From Oscillospiraceae bacterium (lineage in GTDB: Bacteria > Bacillota_A > Clostridia > Oscillospirales > CAG-272), in NCBI GenBank assembly GCA_015063445.1, contig SVUD01000005.1, positions 1-60,655 of the forward strand: DNA of 60,655 nucleotides, written 5' to 3'. Positions 8,504 through 17,410 of this stretch are shown here, one piece after another (within the stretch, counting starts at the first letter, position 1; every line of letters begins with the position of its first letter). A program made the translations under genes and the position numbers. Below the pieces are notes generated by a model, which saw only the letters and a program-made list of their open reading frames with translations, was not told where the DNA came from and did no database searches.

Positions 8504-9867
8504 ATGTCAGATATAACAAGGCTTTTAGAAAAGCCGTATCTTTCGGTTGGAATTTTCGGTGTTGGCACGTCAAACGTGGGCGCGATTAATTATCTCTTAA
8601 AGAAAAATCCAACGCTCAGATTAACGGTACGCTCCGACACAACTCCCGATTTATCGGGACTAACCAACGCAGACCGCATCTTCGCGGGAAAGGATGCTTT
8701 TTCGAATATCGGCGAGGAAATTCTATTACTCTCGCCTTCGGTAAGGCGTGACCGAAAGGAAATACAGGCTGCCGCGTCAAATGGTGTTTTGCTTTCCTCC
8801 GATGCCGAGCTATACTTCGCTTTAACAGATAAAGCGCCGATTTCTGTTACCGGCTCAGACGGAAAAAGCACTACCACTCATCTTATCGCGAAGGCGTACT
8901 CGAAATCGGGAATTAATGCGGTACCTTGCGGCAATTACGGTAAAAGCTTATGCTCAACGCTCGGTGATAATGCCTTGCAGGTTGCTGAGCTTTCAAGCTT
9001 TCAGCTGAACTTTATGAAGCCACATTCCAAAGCGGCAATCATAACGAATATTACTCCCAATCACCTCAACTGGCATACATCCTTTGACGAATACGTTGAG
9101 GCAAAGATGAACGTTACGGATAACGCTGAGAAACTAATTTACGATGCCGATAGCACGGTTACAGTAAACGCTTTAATGAACCGTGAGGCATTCGCAAAGA
9201 CATCGCTTTTTCTCAGTTATCCTAAGCTGAGGGCTATCGGCGGAAGCGAAAACTTTATCACTTACGAAAACGGAATCATATATGTAAACGGGTCTCCCTA
9301 CATTGACGTATCGAAAGCAAAACGCCAAGAGCATTACAACGTAAGAAACTTTATGCTAACGGCTGCCTCGTGTATCGATGCGTGTCAAGAAAAATGTATT
9401 GAGGATGCTCTGGTTAATTTTACGGGGCTCCCGCACAGAGCAGAGGTCTTTTTTGAAGATCGTGGAATAAAATACATAGATTCGTCTATCGACTCTTCTC
9501 CCGAAAGAACAATCAAAACATTATCCGCTCTTTCCGATAATACGGTCGCCATAATAGGCGGTATGGGAAAGGGGTTATCGTAGATAAGCTTTCTAACGTA
9601 TTACCAACCCTCACCAATGGCGCAGTTTTGCTTGGCGAGGTTGGATACAACCTTGCTTCAATGTTATCCGCCGAACATGGCGAATATAAATTTCTCACCG
9701 CAGAGGATTTATGCGACGCCACAAGAAAAGCCAAGAAGCTTTTAGGCGGCAAAGGAACTGTTATTCTTTCTCCTTCGGCTACGAGCTTCGATAGATATAA
9801 GAACTTTATTGAGCGTGGAAAAAGCTTTAAACAAATCGTTCTCAGTTTAGCAAGCAGCGACAATTAA
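8504..9867 (+). pseudogene. murD: UDP-N-acetylmuramoylalanine-D-glutamate ligase, interrupted by a -1 frameshift
   Basis: MurD adds D-glutamate to UDP-MurNAc-L-Ala in the cytoplasm. The N-terminal dinucleotide-like domain (VGIFGVGTSNVGAINYLL), the ATP loop GSDGKSTTT near residue 122, and the central domain (TNITPNHLNWH) are intact. The first frame stops at 9583. The remaining C-terminal domain continues in the -1 frame (GEVGYNLASML to the stop at 9867). Joining the frames at 9565-9574 restores the GG-x-x-KG-x-x-x-D-K-L motif at correct spacing and gives about 454 residues, the usual length. The break lies at GGGAAAGGGG: either one G is missing (mutation or sequencing error), or a -1 slip occurs at the heptamer G GGA AAG. 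A working MurD is expected to be essential unless another copy exists. It is not in a cell-wall cluster; murC is at 28670-30079. Confidence 0.85.
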
Positions 9868-9917
9868 TCACAAATAAGTAAACTATTATTTACAAACAAA
9901 TAAAAAGGACTACTAAA

Positions 9918-10970
9918 ATGAAAAAGATTCTATCTATGGTATTGCTTCTCGCATTGACATTTGGAACTGTGTCATGTGGAAAGAAAAACAAAGACATCCC
10001 CGATGGTATGCAGCTCGTTCGAGGAGGTAGCGGCGTTGGTTACTATATGTACGCTCCTGAGGAATGGACCGTTTCAAATCAAGGAAATATCAGCACGGCT
10101 TACGCCTCTAAGGTAGACAGCTCCTCGGTAACGTATATAGAAGTAGAGCCGCCAAAAATGAGCGTTGCGGAATATTTTGCAGACAGCTCTAAAAGCTACA
10201 CACCCGATATGAAATTCTCACTTCTCACAAGTGAGAACGGTACTTCGACGGTATTCGGAAACGCAGAAACGGCGACTAAATTTGAGTTTGATTTCGAGTA
10301 TTCAGGTCACAAATTCCGTTCGATGCAGATACTTGCGGAATACAAGGAACGTTTCGGCATTTTCACCTTTACCTCATTCCGTGAGAATATGTCATCAAAG
10401 GATACGATACAGTACGATTATTACAAGGAAAAGATAGACAAGGTAACGTCCAATTTCCGTTACGTAGACAAGACCGGTACGAATAGCGAGCCCGAATACA
10501 CGGTCAAGGACGGATATAAGCTTATTTCGGACAAGTCCGTATCAAAGTTTAATCTCTACGTTCCCGAAAGCTTTAAGGTTAATTACTCGAGCGGTATAGT
10601 TTCCGCAACTATGGAGGACGGTTCTTCCATCAATATGTCAAAGGCTACGCAGACTAACGTAAGAGTCGATGACTATCTTAACCGCAGAATTGAGGAGCTA
10701 AAGCCCTTTGTTTCGGATATAACAATCATACAACATAAGGATTCCGAGGGAAAATTATCCAACTTCAATTCAAGAGATTCCCTCGGCAATGCCAAGTCAG
10801 CAGCATCTCAGGAGTACACTTTTGTTTACAATGGAGTTAAATATCACGTATATCAGGTGTGCGCTATAACGTCGTTCAACGGTTTTGTTTTTACTTATAC
10901 AGCAACCGAAGAAAACTATCAAAAGAACTTAGAGACAGTAAAAAATATTGCTAAAAAGGTTGAATTTTAA
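9918..10970 (+). CDS. lipoprotein with two tandem PsbP/DcrB-like domains
   Basis: A 350-residue protein with a signal peptide and lipobox (LALTFGTVSC, lipidated Cys20), so it is anchored outside the membrane. The mature part appears to be an internal duplication: residues about 30-185 and 190-350 each begin with a phrase of the type GMQLV/GYKLIS, then YMYAPEEW/NLYVPESF, and each ends in a long helix. The pattern suggests Mog1/PsbP-like folds, an inference from shape only. The start follows AAGGA. The stop overlaps the next ATG by one base (TAATG), so it is coupled to the cysteine desulfurase. The role is unknown. Confidence 0.75.
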   Translation: MKKILSMVLLLALTFGTVSCGKKNKDIPDGMQLVRGGSGVGYYMYAPEEWTVSNQGNISTAYASKVDSSSVTYIEVEPPKMSVAEYFADSSKSYTPDMKFSLLTSENGTSTVFGNAETATKFEFDFEYSGHKFRSMQILAEYKERFGIFTFTSFRENMSSKDTIQYDYYKEKIDKVTSNFRYVDKTGTNSEPEYTVKDGYKLISDKSVSKFNLYVPESFKVNYSSGIVSATMEDGSSINMSKATQTNVRVDDYLNRRIEELKPFVSDITIIQHKDSEGKLSNFNSRDSLGNAKSAASQEYTFVYNGVKYHVYQVCAITSFNGFVFTYTATEENYQKNLETVKNIAKKVEF

Positions 10971-12139
10971 TGAGTATTTACCTTGATAACAGCGCAACCA
11001 CGAAAATTTGCCCCGAGGCGCTGAAAAAATACATAGAAGTTTCGGAAAGCACCTTTGGAAACCCCTCTTCTCTGCACGGTATGGGGGTAAATGCGGAAAA
11101 GGAGCTTGATATAGCAAGAAACGAAATACAAAACTCCTTGAAAGACCGCACCTGTGAAATAGTCTTCACCTCCTCCGGAAGCGAGGCTAATAATCTTGCG
11201 ATTTTTGGCAGAGCCTTTTCAAAGGAACGCTACAAAAGAGGAGCAAAGATAATAACCACGGACAGCGAACACGCATCGGTATCCTCACCCGTCGAAAAGC
11301 TTGCGGAGATGGGATTTAAAATAGCACGTGTCCCCACTAAATCGGGAATCGTCGACCTCGAGGCTCTTGAAAAAGAAATGACGCCCGACGTTATTTTAGT
11401 CACCGTTATGATGGTTAATAACGAAACGGGAGCGCTATACGATATACCGAGTATTTCAAATATCATGAGAGCTAATTCTCCCGATGCGTTTTTACACGTT
11501 GACGCGACTCAAAGTTATTTAAAAATCCCCTTTACAAGAAAATCACTCGGCGCGGATATGATAACGGTTTCCTCGCACAAAATCGAAGGTCCCAAGGGCG
11601 TTGGCGCTCTCGTTATTGCGCCCGAGGTCATAAAGACTCGCGGACTTTCTCCTATCGTATTCGGCGGAGGACAGGAAAAGGGACTTCGCTCGGGTACCGA
11701 AAACGTACCGGGCATTGCCGCTTTCGGTGAGGCTATAAGACAGGGACTTCCGAATATCAGCGCAAATATGGAAAAGACGGAAGCGCTGAGAAGCTATCTT
11801 ATAGAAAAGATAGTTTCCGATGAAGTTCTTTCCGCAATTTCCATAACCAACCCCGCATCTCACGCTCCGCATATCATTAATTTGACTCTTCCCTCGGTTA
11901 GAAGCGAGACTATGCTTCATTATCTCTCATCTCTCGGTATTTACGTTTCAAGCGGATCTGCCTGCTCTTCGAATTCAAACAGCATTTCATCCGCTCTTAC
12001 GTCATTTGGAAGAAGCGCTCAGGAGGCTGATTCTTCAATAAGAGTAAGTTTCTCGCACAGGAATGATTTTTCGGACGTCGATGCTTTGGCAGATGCCTTA
12101 AAATCCGGAATTCAAAGACTTGCGAGGGTTAAAAAATGA
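10970..12139 (+). CDS. cysteine desulfurase (NifS/IscS class)
   Basis: A 389-residue class V aminotransferase-fold enzyme that removes sulfur from cysteine as a persulfide for iron-sulfur clusters or tRNA thiolation. Motifs: YLDNSATT at the start, SGSEANNLAI, DSEHASV, NNETGALY, SSHKIEGPKG with PLP Lys204, GGGQEKGLRSGTENVPG, and the active-site loop SSGSACSSNS with Cys332. The length is normal. It overlaps the lipoprotein stop by one base and overlaps the rlmH start by four bases (ATGA), so all three genes are tightly coupled. No scaffold (iscU) or thiI gene lies beside it, so the sulfur acceptor cannot be named. Confidence 0.95.
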   Translation: MSIYLDNSATTKICPEALKKYIEVSESTFGNPSSLHGMGVNAEKELDIARNEIQNSLKDRTCEIVFTSSGSEANNLAIFGRAFSKERYKRGAKIITTDSEHASVSSPVEKLAEMGFKIARVPTKSGIVDLEALEKEMTPDVILVTVMMVNNETGALYDIPSISNIMRANSPDAFLHVDATQSYLKIPFTRKSLGADMITVSSHKIEGPKGVGALVIAPEVIKTRGLSPIVFGGGQEKGLRSGTENVPGIAAFGEAIRQGLPNISANMEKTEALRSYLIEKIVSDEVLSAISITNPASHAPHIINLTLPSVRSETMLHYLSSLGIYVSSGSACSSNSNSISSALTSFGRSAQEADSSIRVSFSHRNDFSDVDALADALKSGIQRLARVKK

Positions 12140-12615
12140 CTCATCTGACGATAATTTCGGTCGGCACTCTAAAGGAAGATTATCTCAAGGATGCCGTTTC
12201 GGAATATAAAAAAAGACTTTCGCAATACGCAAAAGTCGAAGAGATAAATATCAAGGAAGAGATTATAAAAAACGAGGATTCCATGTCGGAAATATCTCGA
12301 GCTCTTGATGCCGAGGCGGAAAAGATCATATCGGCAATGCCAAAGGATGCGTACAAGATCGCTCTTTGCGTTGAGGGAAAGCAATTTGATTCCCCCGCCC
12401 TTGCAAAAATAATTTCAAGCGCTACGGATTCATCTGGAAAAATAGCCCTTGTCATAGGCTCGTCGCACGGACTTTCGGAAAAAGTTAAAGCAGAGTGCGG
12501 CCTCAGGCTTTCTATATCAAAAATGACCTTTCCTCATCAGCTTATGCGAGTTATTTTGCTCGAAGCATTGTACAGATCCTTTACCATAATTGCGGGAAAG
12601 AAATACCACAAATAA
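12136..12615 (+). CDS. rlmH: 23S rRNA pseudouridine-1915 N3-methyltransferase
   Basis: A 159-residue SPOUT methyltransferase of the RlmH family, which methylates pseudouridine 1915 in helix 69 of 23S rRNA. Family features are the start LTIISVGTLKEDYL, the knot region VIGSSHGLSEKVK and the end SISKMTFPHQLMRVILLEALYRSFTI... in which MTFPHQL and LYRSF are diagnostic; it ends GKKYHK. The length matches the family exactly. The ATG overlaps the cysteine desulfurase stop. A strong terminator follows. Confidence 0.97.
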   Translation: MTHLTIISVGTLKEDYLKDAVSEYKKRLSQYAKVEEINIKEEIIKNEDSMSEISRALDAEAEKIISAMPKDAYKIALCVEGKQFDSPALAKIISSATDSSGKIALVIGSSHGLSEKVKAECGLRLSISKMTFPHQLMRVILLEALYRSFTIIAGKKYHK

Positions 12616-12654
12616 CAATGGGCTGCGTCATTTAGGCGTAACCGAACAAAAAAC

Positions 12655-12720
12655 GGTAGAAGTACACTGAACAAGTCCGTTAAAACGAACCTTATTCAGT
12701 TTAACTCTACCTTTTCTTTT
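12655..12720 (+). terminator. terminator of the lipoprotein-desulfurase-rlmH operon
   Basis: A long imperfect hairpin: arms begin GGTAGAAGTACACTGAA and end TTCAGTTTAACTCTACC, loop of about 20 bases, followed by TTTTCTTTT. No gene was seen in 12616-12785. Confidence 0.7.
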
Positions 12721-12785
12721 ATGAAATTTCAGAGAAATTAATTTTTTATTGATTCTTTGAAAATTCAATCTCCCTATTAAAAATT

Positions 12786-13292
12786 CTAACGATTTATTTC
12801 TTCGGGAAAGACGTGCGCCATACTGTGATTCGAATAAGCTTTATTTCCCGTAACATCCTTTATAACGGTTATAAAATCGGGAAAGTTTATTTCTTCGTTT
12901 TCACCGTTAAGCTCCACTTCAAGTATACAGCTGCTTTTCCACTCGGGATATACGTCTATTTCAAACGTTTTTTTCATATATTCAAACGTAATTCTCATTT
13001 TAAGCACGGGATGCGAGCCGGGTTCAATATTGCCGCTAAGAAGCTCGAAGCTTTCAGCGCTTATATCTTTCTCGCTCTCGATCGCCGACATAACGCTTAT
13101 ACGCTTTTTTGTGTTCTCCGTATATTCCTCTCTGCCATCTTCATACACTCGCTTTCGTATTCTATGGGTTCTTTCACTATCCGAAAGATATATCTGCGTA
13201 ATATGGCTCTTGGTAAATTCGTTTTGTTTTCTTAACAAGCTTATATCGGGTTTTAGGATAACGTACTTTTTTTCAGTTTCTATTTTTTTCAT
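12786..13292 (-). CDS. CYTH domain protein
   Basis: A 168-residue protein of the CYTH (CyaB/thiamine triphosphatase) superfamily, which binds triphosphorylated substrates with metal ions in an eight-stranded tunnel. The N-terminal signature IETEKKYVI (ExExK) is present, followed by basic strands (RTHRIRKRVY), an internal acidic strand and a C-terminal EVEL strand. Specific substrate cannot be told from sequence; candidates are thiamine triphosphate or inorganic tripolyphosphate. The start ATG at 13292 has a GAGG site. It is a single-gene unit with its own promoter. Confidence 0.85.
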   Translation of the reverse strand: MKKIETEKKYVILKPDISLLRKQNEFTKSHITQIYLSDSERTHRIRKRVYEDGREEYTENTKKRISVMSAIESEKDISAESFELLSGNIEPGSHPVLKMRITFEYMKKTFEIDVYPEWKSSCILEVELNGENEEINFPDFITVIKDVTGNKAYSNHSMAHVFPEEINR

Positions 13293-13320
13293 CTTTATTG
13301 CCTCGCTTTTCTACATATAT

Positions 13321-13349
13321 ATTCTATCATATATATAGTTTTTTTGCAA
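13321..13349 (-). promoter_or_regulatory. promoter of the CYTH gene
   Basis: On the minus strand, TTGCAA (13349-13344), 17 bases, TAGAAT (13326-13321). Confidence 0.6.
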
Positions 13350-13418
13350 TATTTATTTGTTTTTCACACCTTTTACAAATATAAGTAGATATTTTAACAC
13401 TTTTTTCTACATTTTATC

Positions 13419-13447
13419 TTGACTTAAAAGCATATTTATGATAAAAT
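13419..13447 (+). promoter_or_regulatory. promoter of the small membrane protein gene
   Basis: TTGACT (13419-13424), 17 bases, TAAAAT (13442-13447), 50 bases before the ATG at 13497. Confidence 0.7.
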
Positions 13448-13496
13448 GTTATAGTAAAACGTATGCGTTTCAAACGCTTTGTTTATGGAGGATATT

Positions 13497-13775
13497 ATGA
13501 GCGATATAAAAAATGATAATATAGAAGAAATCGTTGAGTCAGAGGAGCAGCTTGCGGTTGCGCTTTCCGAGGAGGCTTTGGAGGCAACGTCAGACAATGG
13601 CGAGACGGTTATGATTGAATACTTTGATAAGGACGGAGGTATTTCCGGACTTACCGATAAGCAAAGACGCCGCAAGGAAATTTGGGATAAGGTTACCACA
13701 GGAATTCTTATTTTCCTTATGTCATCGCCTATCCTTATTGTAGGATATATTCTCCTTTGGTTCTTCTTGAGATAA
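13497..13775 (+). CDS. small single-pass membrane protein of unknown function
   Basis: A 92-residue protein with an acidic N-terminal half (many Glu and Asp) and a basic patch KQRRRKEIW. One C-terminal membrane helix (TGILIFLMSSPILIVGYILL) ends the protein, implying a cytoplasmic N-terminus. The start at 13497 follows GGAGG; an in-frame ATG at 13479 would include that site. It has its own promoter and terminator. I recognise no family. The codon use and regulatory signals make it a convincing gene. Confidence 0.75.
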   Translation: MSDIKNDNIEEIVESEEQLAVALSEEALEATSDNGETVMIEYFDKDGGISGLTDKQRRRKEIWDKVTTGILIFLMSSPILIVGYILLWFFLR

Positions 13776-13782
13776 TAAGTGT

Positions 13783-13812
13783 AAAAAAACGAGCTCCGAC
13801 GAGCTCGTTTTT
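13783..13812. terminator. bidirectional terminator
   Basis: AAAAACGAGCTC / GAGCTCGTTTTT palindrome with a CGAC loop, serving the small membrane protein gene and the convergent yerC gene. Confidence 0.85.
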
Positions 13813-13853
13813 GTTTTATTTTTTATATTAAATGAACTGTAACAGCGAACGTT

Positions 13854-14258
13854 TTATTTCTTTGCTCTGAAGCAGGTAATGAGAGCGCGGAGAGCATCAT
13901 TCTCTTCTTTGGTTAAAGAATCGGTTCTTATGAAGTTATCCTGCTTATTCTCCTCTGAATCATCCTCCAAGCGCGAGAGCACCATTCTGTATCCGCCCCT
14001 CGTACCCGAAAGGCACTTAGAAACTCTGCTTATCGTTGCAGTGCTTGCTCCGGTTTTTGCAGCTATATCTATGTAGTTCACACCAAGCTTCAAAAGTCTG
14101 GCAACCTCGAGTCTTGATGAAAGCTCTTCAATTTCCTTTACCGTAAACAAATCTCCAAAAAACGCCATGCATTCATCTACGTCACACAAAGATAAAAAGG
14201 CCTTCGCAAGTCTTTCCGTTTCTTCGATATTTCCCGTTCCTTTTCCGTTCTTGTTCAT
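13854..14258 (-). CDS. yerC: YerC/YecD family TrpR-related DNA-binding protein
   Basis: A 134-residue protein. The core (FTVKEIEELSSRLEVARLL through ATISRVSKCLSG) is the TrpR-like helix-turn-helix of the Firmicute YerC/YecD family. The helix GASTATISRVSK is the recognition helix. After residue 90 there is a poorly conserved acidic tail ending in a short helix, longer than in the typical family of about 100 residues. Start ATG at 14258 follows GAGGAAA; the in-frame upstream start at 14291 lies in the leader. It has a consensus promoter. Its regulatory targets are not known to me. Confidence 0.9.
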   Translation of the reverse strand: MNKNGKGTGNIEETERLAKAFLSLCDVDECMAFFGDLFTVKEIEELSSRLEVARLLKLGVNYIDIAAKTGASTATISRVSKCLSGTRGGYRMVLSRLEDDSEENKQDNFIRTDSLTKEENDALRALITCFRAKK

Positions 14259-14287
14259 CTGTATTTCCTCGCATTTTAATCTTAAAA

Positions 14288-14312
14288 GCATAAAAAACCC
14301 CTGCTTTTATGC
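14288..14312 (-). other. hairpin in the yerC leader
   Basis: On the minus strand, GCATAAAA / TTTTATGC enclose about 9 bases, followed by TTTT, between the yerC promoter and its start. It is a weak AT-rich stem; it could act as an attenuator or be a chance structure. Confidence 0.3.
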
Positions 14313-14320
14313 CCCAATAA

Positions 14321-14349
14321 AGTATAACACTTTGAATCTCAATAGTCAA
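14321..14349 (-). promoter_or_regulatory. promoter of yerC
   Basis: On the minus strand, TTGACT (14349-14344), 17 bases, TATACT (14326-14321). Confidence 0.7.
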
Positions 14350-14449
14350 TATTTTTGCGAAACTTTCCTTAACGAAAAAACCGACACTTTTATAGTTAAC
14401 TTGCACAAAAAAACGTTCTATTGTGATTGTATTCTCAATATAAAACACA

Positions 14450-14480
14450 AAAAACGAGTGGGTTAAACCACTCGTTTTTA
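14450..14480 (-). terminator. terminator of pnp
   Basis: AAAAACGAGTGG / CCACTCGTTTTT hairpin with a GTTAAA loop (14455-14474 core), flanked by A/T runs on both sides, 16 bases after the pnp stop. Confidence 0.85.
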
Positions 14481-14495
14481 TGTCTTTATAATTGA

Positions 14496-16610
14496 TTACG
14501 CTTTGGGAGCGGCATCCTTCATAGAAAGATTCTGTCTGCCCTTTTCATCGGTTCCAAGGAACTTAACGCGAACAGCGTCTCCGACATTTACCACGTCCTC
14601 AACCTTCTCGGTTCTTTCCTTCTGAAGCTTGGAAATGTGAACCATTCCCTCCTTGCCGGGAGCATACTCTACGAATGCGCCGATAGGAATTATTCTGGTT
14701 ACAACTGCATCGTACGTTTCGCCTACAACGGGCTCGAATACTATAGCGTCGATTATGGACTTAGCCATATCAGCGCTCTCACGGTTAACCGCTGCGATAA
14801 ATACGGTTCCGTCATCGTTAATATCAATCTTTGCGCCTGTATCCGCAACGATCTTCTGAATTACCTTTCCGCCGCTTCCTATTACTTCACGAATCTTATC
14901 GGGATTGATATGCATAGTGATCATCTTGGGAGCGTAAGCGCTTACCTCCTTGCGAGGCTCGGCGATTGCCTTAAGAATAACCTTATCGATGATTTCATCT
15001 CTACCCTGGTGTGTGGTTTCAAGAGCGCGCTTAATGATTTCGGGAGTAAGACCGTCAACCTTAAGGTCCATCTGAATAGAGGTGATACCCTTATGAGTTC
15101 CCGCAACCTTGAAGTCCATATCTCCGTAGAAGTCCTCAAGTCCCTGGATATCTATCATAGTATCCCACGAACCGTCTTCAGCGGTGATAAGACCGCAGGA
15201 AATACCCGCAACGGGAGCCTTGATCGGAACACCCGCATCCATAAGAGCAAGGGTAGATCCGCAAACAGAGCCCTGAGAGGTAGAGCCGTTTGAGCTTACA
15301 ACCTCGGAAACAAGACGGATTGCGTAGGGGAATTCCTCCTCGCTGGGAAGAACGGGTACGAGCGAACGCTCAGCAAGAGCTCCGTGACCGATCTCACGTC
15401 TGCCGGGAGAACGGAGAGCCTTTGCCTCACCGGTGGAATAACCGGGCATATTGTAGTGGTGCATATATCTCTTGGTGTCCTCGTTGTCAAGTCCCTCGAG
15501 CTTCTGAGCGTCGGAAAGAGTTCCGAGCGTCGCGATCGTAAGAACCTGAGTCTGTCCTCTGGTGAAGAGTCCTGAGCCGTGTACTCTCGGAATTACTCCA
15601 ACCTCGGATGCAAGAGGTCTGATTTCGTCCATACGTCTTCCGTCTACACGCTTTTTGTCAACGAGAAGCCAACGGCGAACGATCTTCTTCTGTATTTTGT
15701 AGATAAGCTCGGGAAGGATTACCTTAATATCGGGATACTTCTCCTCGAAGGTTGCTACGATATCGTCCATAATGGGCTGCATCTTAGCGTCTCTTACGTT
15801 CTTATCATCTGTATCAAGAGCTTCCATAACGTTCTTTTCGCAGTATGCGAAAATCTCGTCGAACATATCGTGATCAAGCTCTCCCGAAGTATATTCAAAC
15901 TTGGGTTTGCCTATCTCTGCTACTATACCGTTAATGAAAGCAACGAGCTTCTTGATCTCCTCGTGAGCCTGCATAATAGCCTCAAACATAACATCATCGG
16001 AAACCTCGTTAGCTCCTGCCTCGATCATAACTACCTTTTCCATAGAGCCTGCAACGGTAAGCTCAAGATCGCTTACTTCACGCTCCGCAGCCGTGGGGTT
16101 AACTACTATCTTACCGTCAACAAGTCCCATAAATACGCCGCCGATAGGTCCGTTCCACGGAATATCTGATATAGAAAGCGCAATAGACGCGCCGATCATA
16201 GCGGTAATTTCGGGAGAGCAATCGGGATCTACCGACATAACGGTAAGAAGCAAGGATACGTCGTTACGAAGATCCTTGGGGAAAAGAGGACGTACGGGAC
16301 GGTCTATAACACGTCCGGCAAGAACTGCTTTTTCAGAGGGCTTACCCTCACGCTTAAGGAAGCCTCCGGGAATCTTTCCTACCGCGTACATTTTTTCGTC
16401 GTAATCTACCGAAAGGGGCAAGAAATCAATGCCCTCACGGGGAGCTGCTGATGCGGTTGCGCAGCAAAGAACTGTTGTTTCACCGTAGTGAACAAGCGCT
16501 GAGCCGTTAGCAAGACCTGCGATTTTTCCCGTTTCTACAACGAGAGGTCTGCCCGCAAGCTCATAGGTGTAAACCTTGTAATCGTCAAAGGTTTTAATTC
16601 TTTCTACCAT
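14496..16610 (-). CDS. pnp: polyribonucleotide nucleotidyltransferase (PNPase)
   Basis: A 704-residue protein, normal for the family. PNPase degrades RNA 3'-to-5' using phosphate. Two RNase PH domains are visible, the first at about 10-215 and the second at about 300-540 (GRRMDEIRPL, GRREIGHGALAERSL, PVAGISCGLI). These are followed by a KH domain at about 550-610 (IREVIGSGGKVIQKI) and an S1 domain at about 620-690 (VVTRIIPIGAFVEYAPGKEG). Start ATG at 16610 follows GGAGGA; longer in-frame starts include that site. It follows rpsO, the conserved arrangement in most bacteria, with the rpsO terminator in between. Confidence 0.98.
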   Translation of the reverse strand: MVERIKTFDDYKVYTYELAGRPLVVETGKIAGLANGSALVHYGETTVLCCATASAAPREGIDFLPLSVDYDEKMYAVGKIPGGFLKREGKPSEKAVLAGRVIDRPVRPLFPKDLRNDVSLLLTVMSVDPDCSPEITAMIGASIALSISDIPWNGPIGGVFMGLVDGKIVVNPTAAEREVSDLELTVAGSMEKVVMIEAGANEVSDDVMFEAIMQAHEEIKKLVAFINGIVAEIGKPKFEYTSGELDHDMFDEIFAYCEKNVMEALDTDDKNVRDAKMQPIMDDIVATFEEKYPDIKVILPELIYKIQKKIVRRWLLVDKKRVDGRRMDEIRPLASEVGVIPRVHGSGLFTRGQTQVLTIATLGTLSDAQKLEGLDNEDTKRYMHHYNMPGYSTGEAKALRSPGRREIGHGALAERSLVPVLPSEEEFPYAIRLVSEVVSSNGSTSQGSVCGSTLALMDAGVPIKAPVAGISCGLITAEDGSWDTMIDIQGLEDFYGDMDFKVAGTHKGITSIQMDLKVDGLTPEIIKRALETTHQGRDEIIDKVILKAIAEPRKEVSAYAPKMITMHINPDKIREVIGSGGKVIQKIVADTGAKIDINDDGTVFIAAVNRESADMAKSIIDAIVFEPVVGETYDAVVTRIIPIGAFVEYAPGKEGMVHISKLQKERTEKVEDVVNVGDAVRVKFLGTDEKGRQNLSMKDAAPKA

Positions 16611-16801
16611 TTTTTCCTCCATTTTTTTGAGGTGACGAACATAGCACTTAATTATATCCCGAAGTGTTTTTTGCCAATTCGACACATAATTAACTGCTAC
16701 TTTCGTCCACTCTTATTTACATTTTTTGTTTTTTCTTTGTTTTTTTGAAATTGACGCTCAATTTCATAGTGCTTTTTTCTTCAAACTTCTTTCGCAACAA
16801 A

Positions 16802-16823
16802 CGGGAACGAATACTCGTTCCCG
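16802..16823 (-). terminator. hairpin terminator after rpsO
   Basis: CGGGAACGA / TCGTTCCCG with an ATAC loop, about 50 bases after rpsO. The T-run on the minus strand is weak (TTTGTTG), so partial readthrough into pnp is likely. Confidence 0.65.
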
Positions 16824-16874
16824 CTTTGTTTCGAAAGCCATAGCAGGAATTCCTGCGCAAAGCTCTCCGAGAAA

Positions 16875-17141
16875 TTACTTTCTGAGGCCGAGCTTCTTGA
16901 TAACAGCTCTGTATCTCTCAATATCCTTCTTTGCGAGATAGTTGAGAAGCTGCTTTCTGTGACCAACCATCTTGGAAAGACCTCTCTGAGAATGGAAGTC
17001 CTTAGGGTTCTTCTTCATATGCTCGGTAAGGGTATTGATTCTATCGGTAAGGATAGCTACCTGAACCTCGGGAGAACCTGTATCCTTCTCGTTGATCTTG
17101 TACTCAGCGATGATGGCGGTTTTTGTTTCCTTTGAAATCAT
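16875..17141 (-). CDS. rpsO: 30S ribosomal protein S15
   Basis: An 88-residue protein, exactly the S15 length. It contains [32 protein letters not shown] and [16 protein letters not shown], the S15 signature that binds 16S rRNA helices 20-22. Start ATG at 17141 follows AAGGTGAAG; the longer in-frame extension to 17258 is leader RNA. Its own promoter lies at 17273-17301, and pnp follows. Confidence 0.98.
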   Translation of the reverse strand: MISKETKTAIIAEYKINEKDTGSPEVQVAILTDRINTLTEHMKKNPKDFHSQRGLSKMVGHRKQLLNYLAKKDIERYRAVIKKLGLRK

Positions 17142-17266
17142 CTTTTCTTCACCTTTCTTTATTTTTTCGCCTAAAGCCGCGTGCAATGCGGGTGAAAAGC
17201 GCAGGCTATGCAAAGGATTTTCCCAAACAGAGCAAGGCCATACAAAGCACAAAGCCATAGGTCAAC
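17142..17266 (-). promoter_or_regulatory. rpsO leader, candidate autoregulatory RNA
   Basis: About 125 bases between the predicted start of transcription and the rpsO ATG. They can fold a nested stem (GCCT...AGGC around CCGC...GCGG, within 17165-17205). S15 leaders in several bacterial groups bind S15 to repress translation, so a similar role is plausible here; the structure has not been matched to a known class. Confidence 0.35.
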
Positions 17267-17272
17267 ACGCTA

Positions 17273-17301
17273 ATTATAGCACATTCATTTAAAAAAGTAA
17301 A
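17273..17301 (-). promoter_or_regulatory. promoter of rpsO
   Basis: On the minus strand, TTTACT (17301-17296), 17 bases, TATAAT (17278-17273). Confidence 0.7.
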
Positions 17302-17410
17302 TAGTTTTTCGAAAAATATTTTATTTTCTTATTATACTACTGCTTTCTATCTTACAATTACTCTTAATATACAGACTTCTTTAAAGGCTCGAATAATACC
17401 TCAAGCCGCG

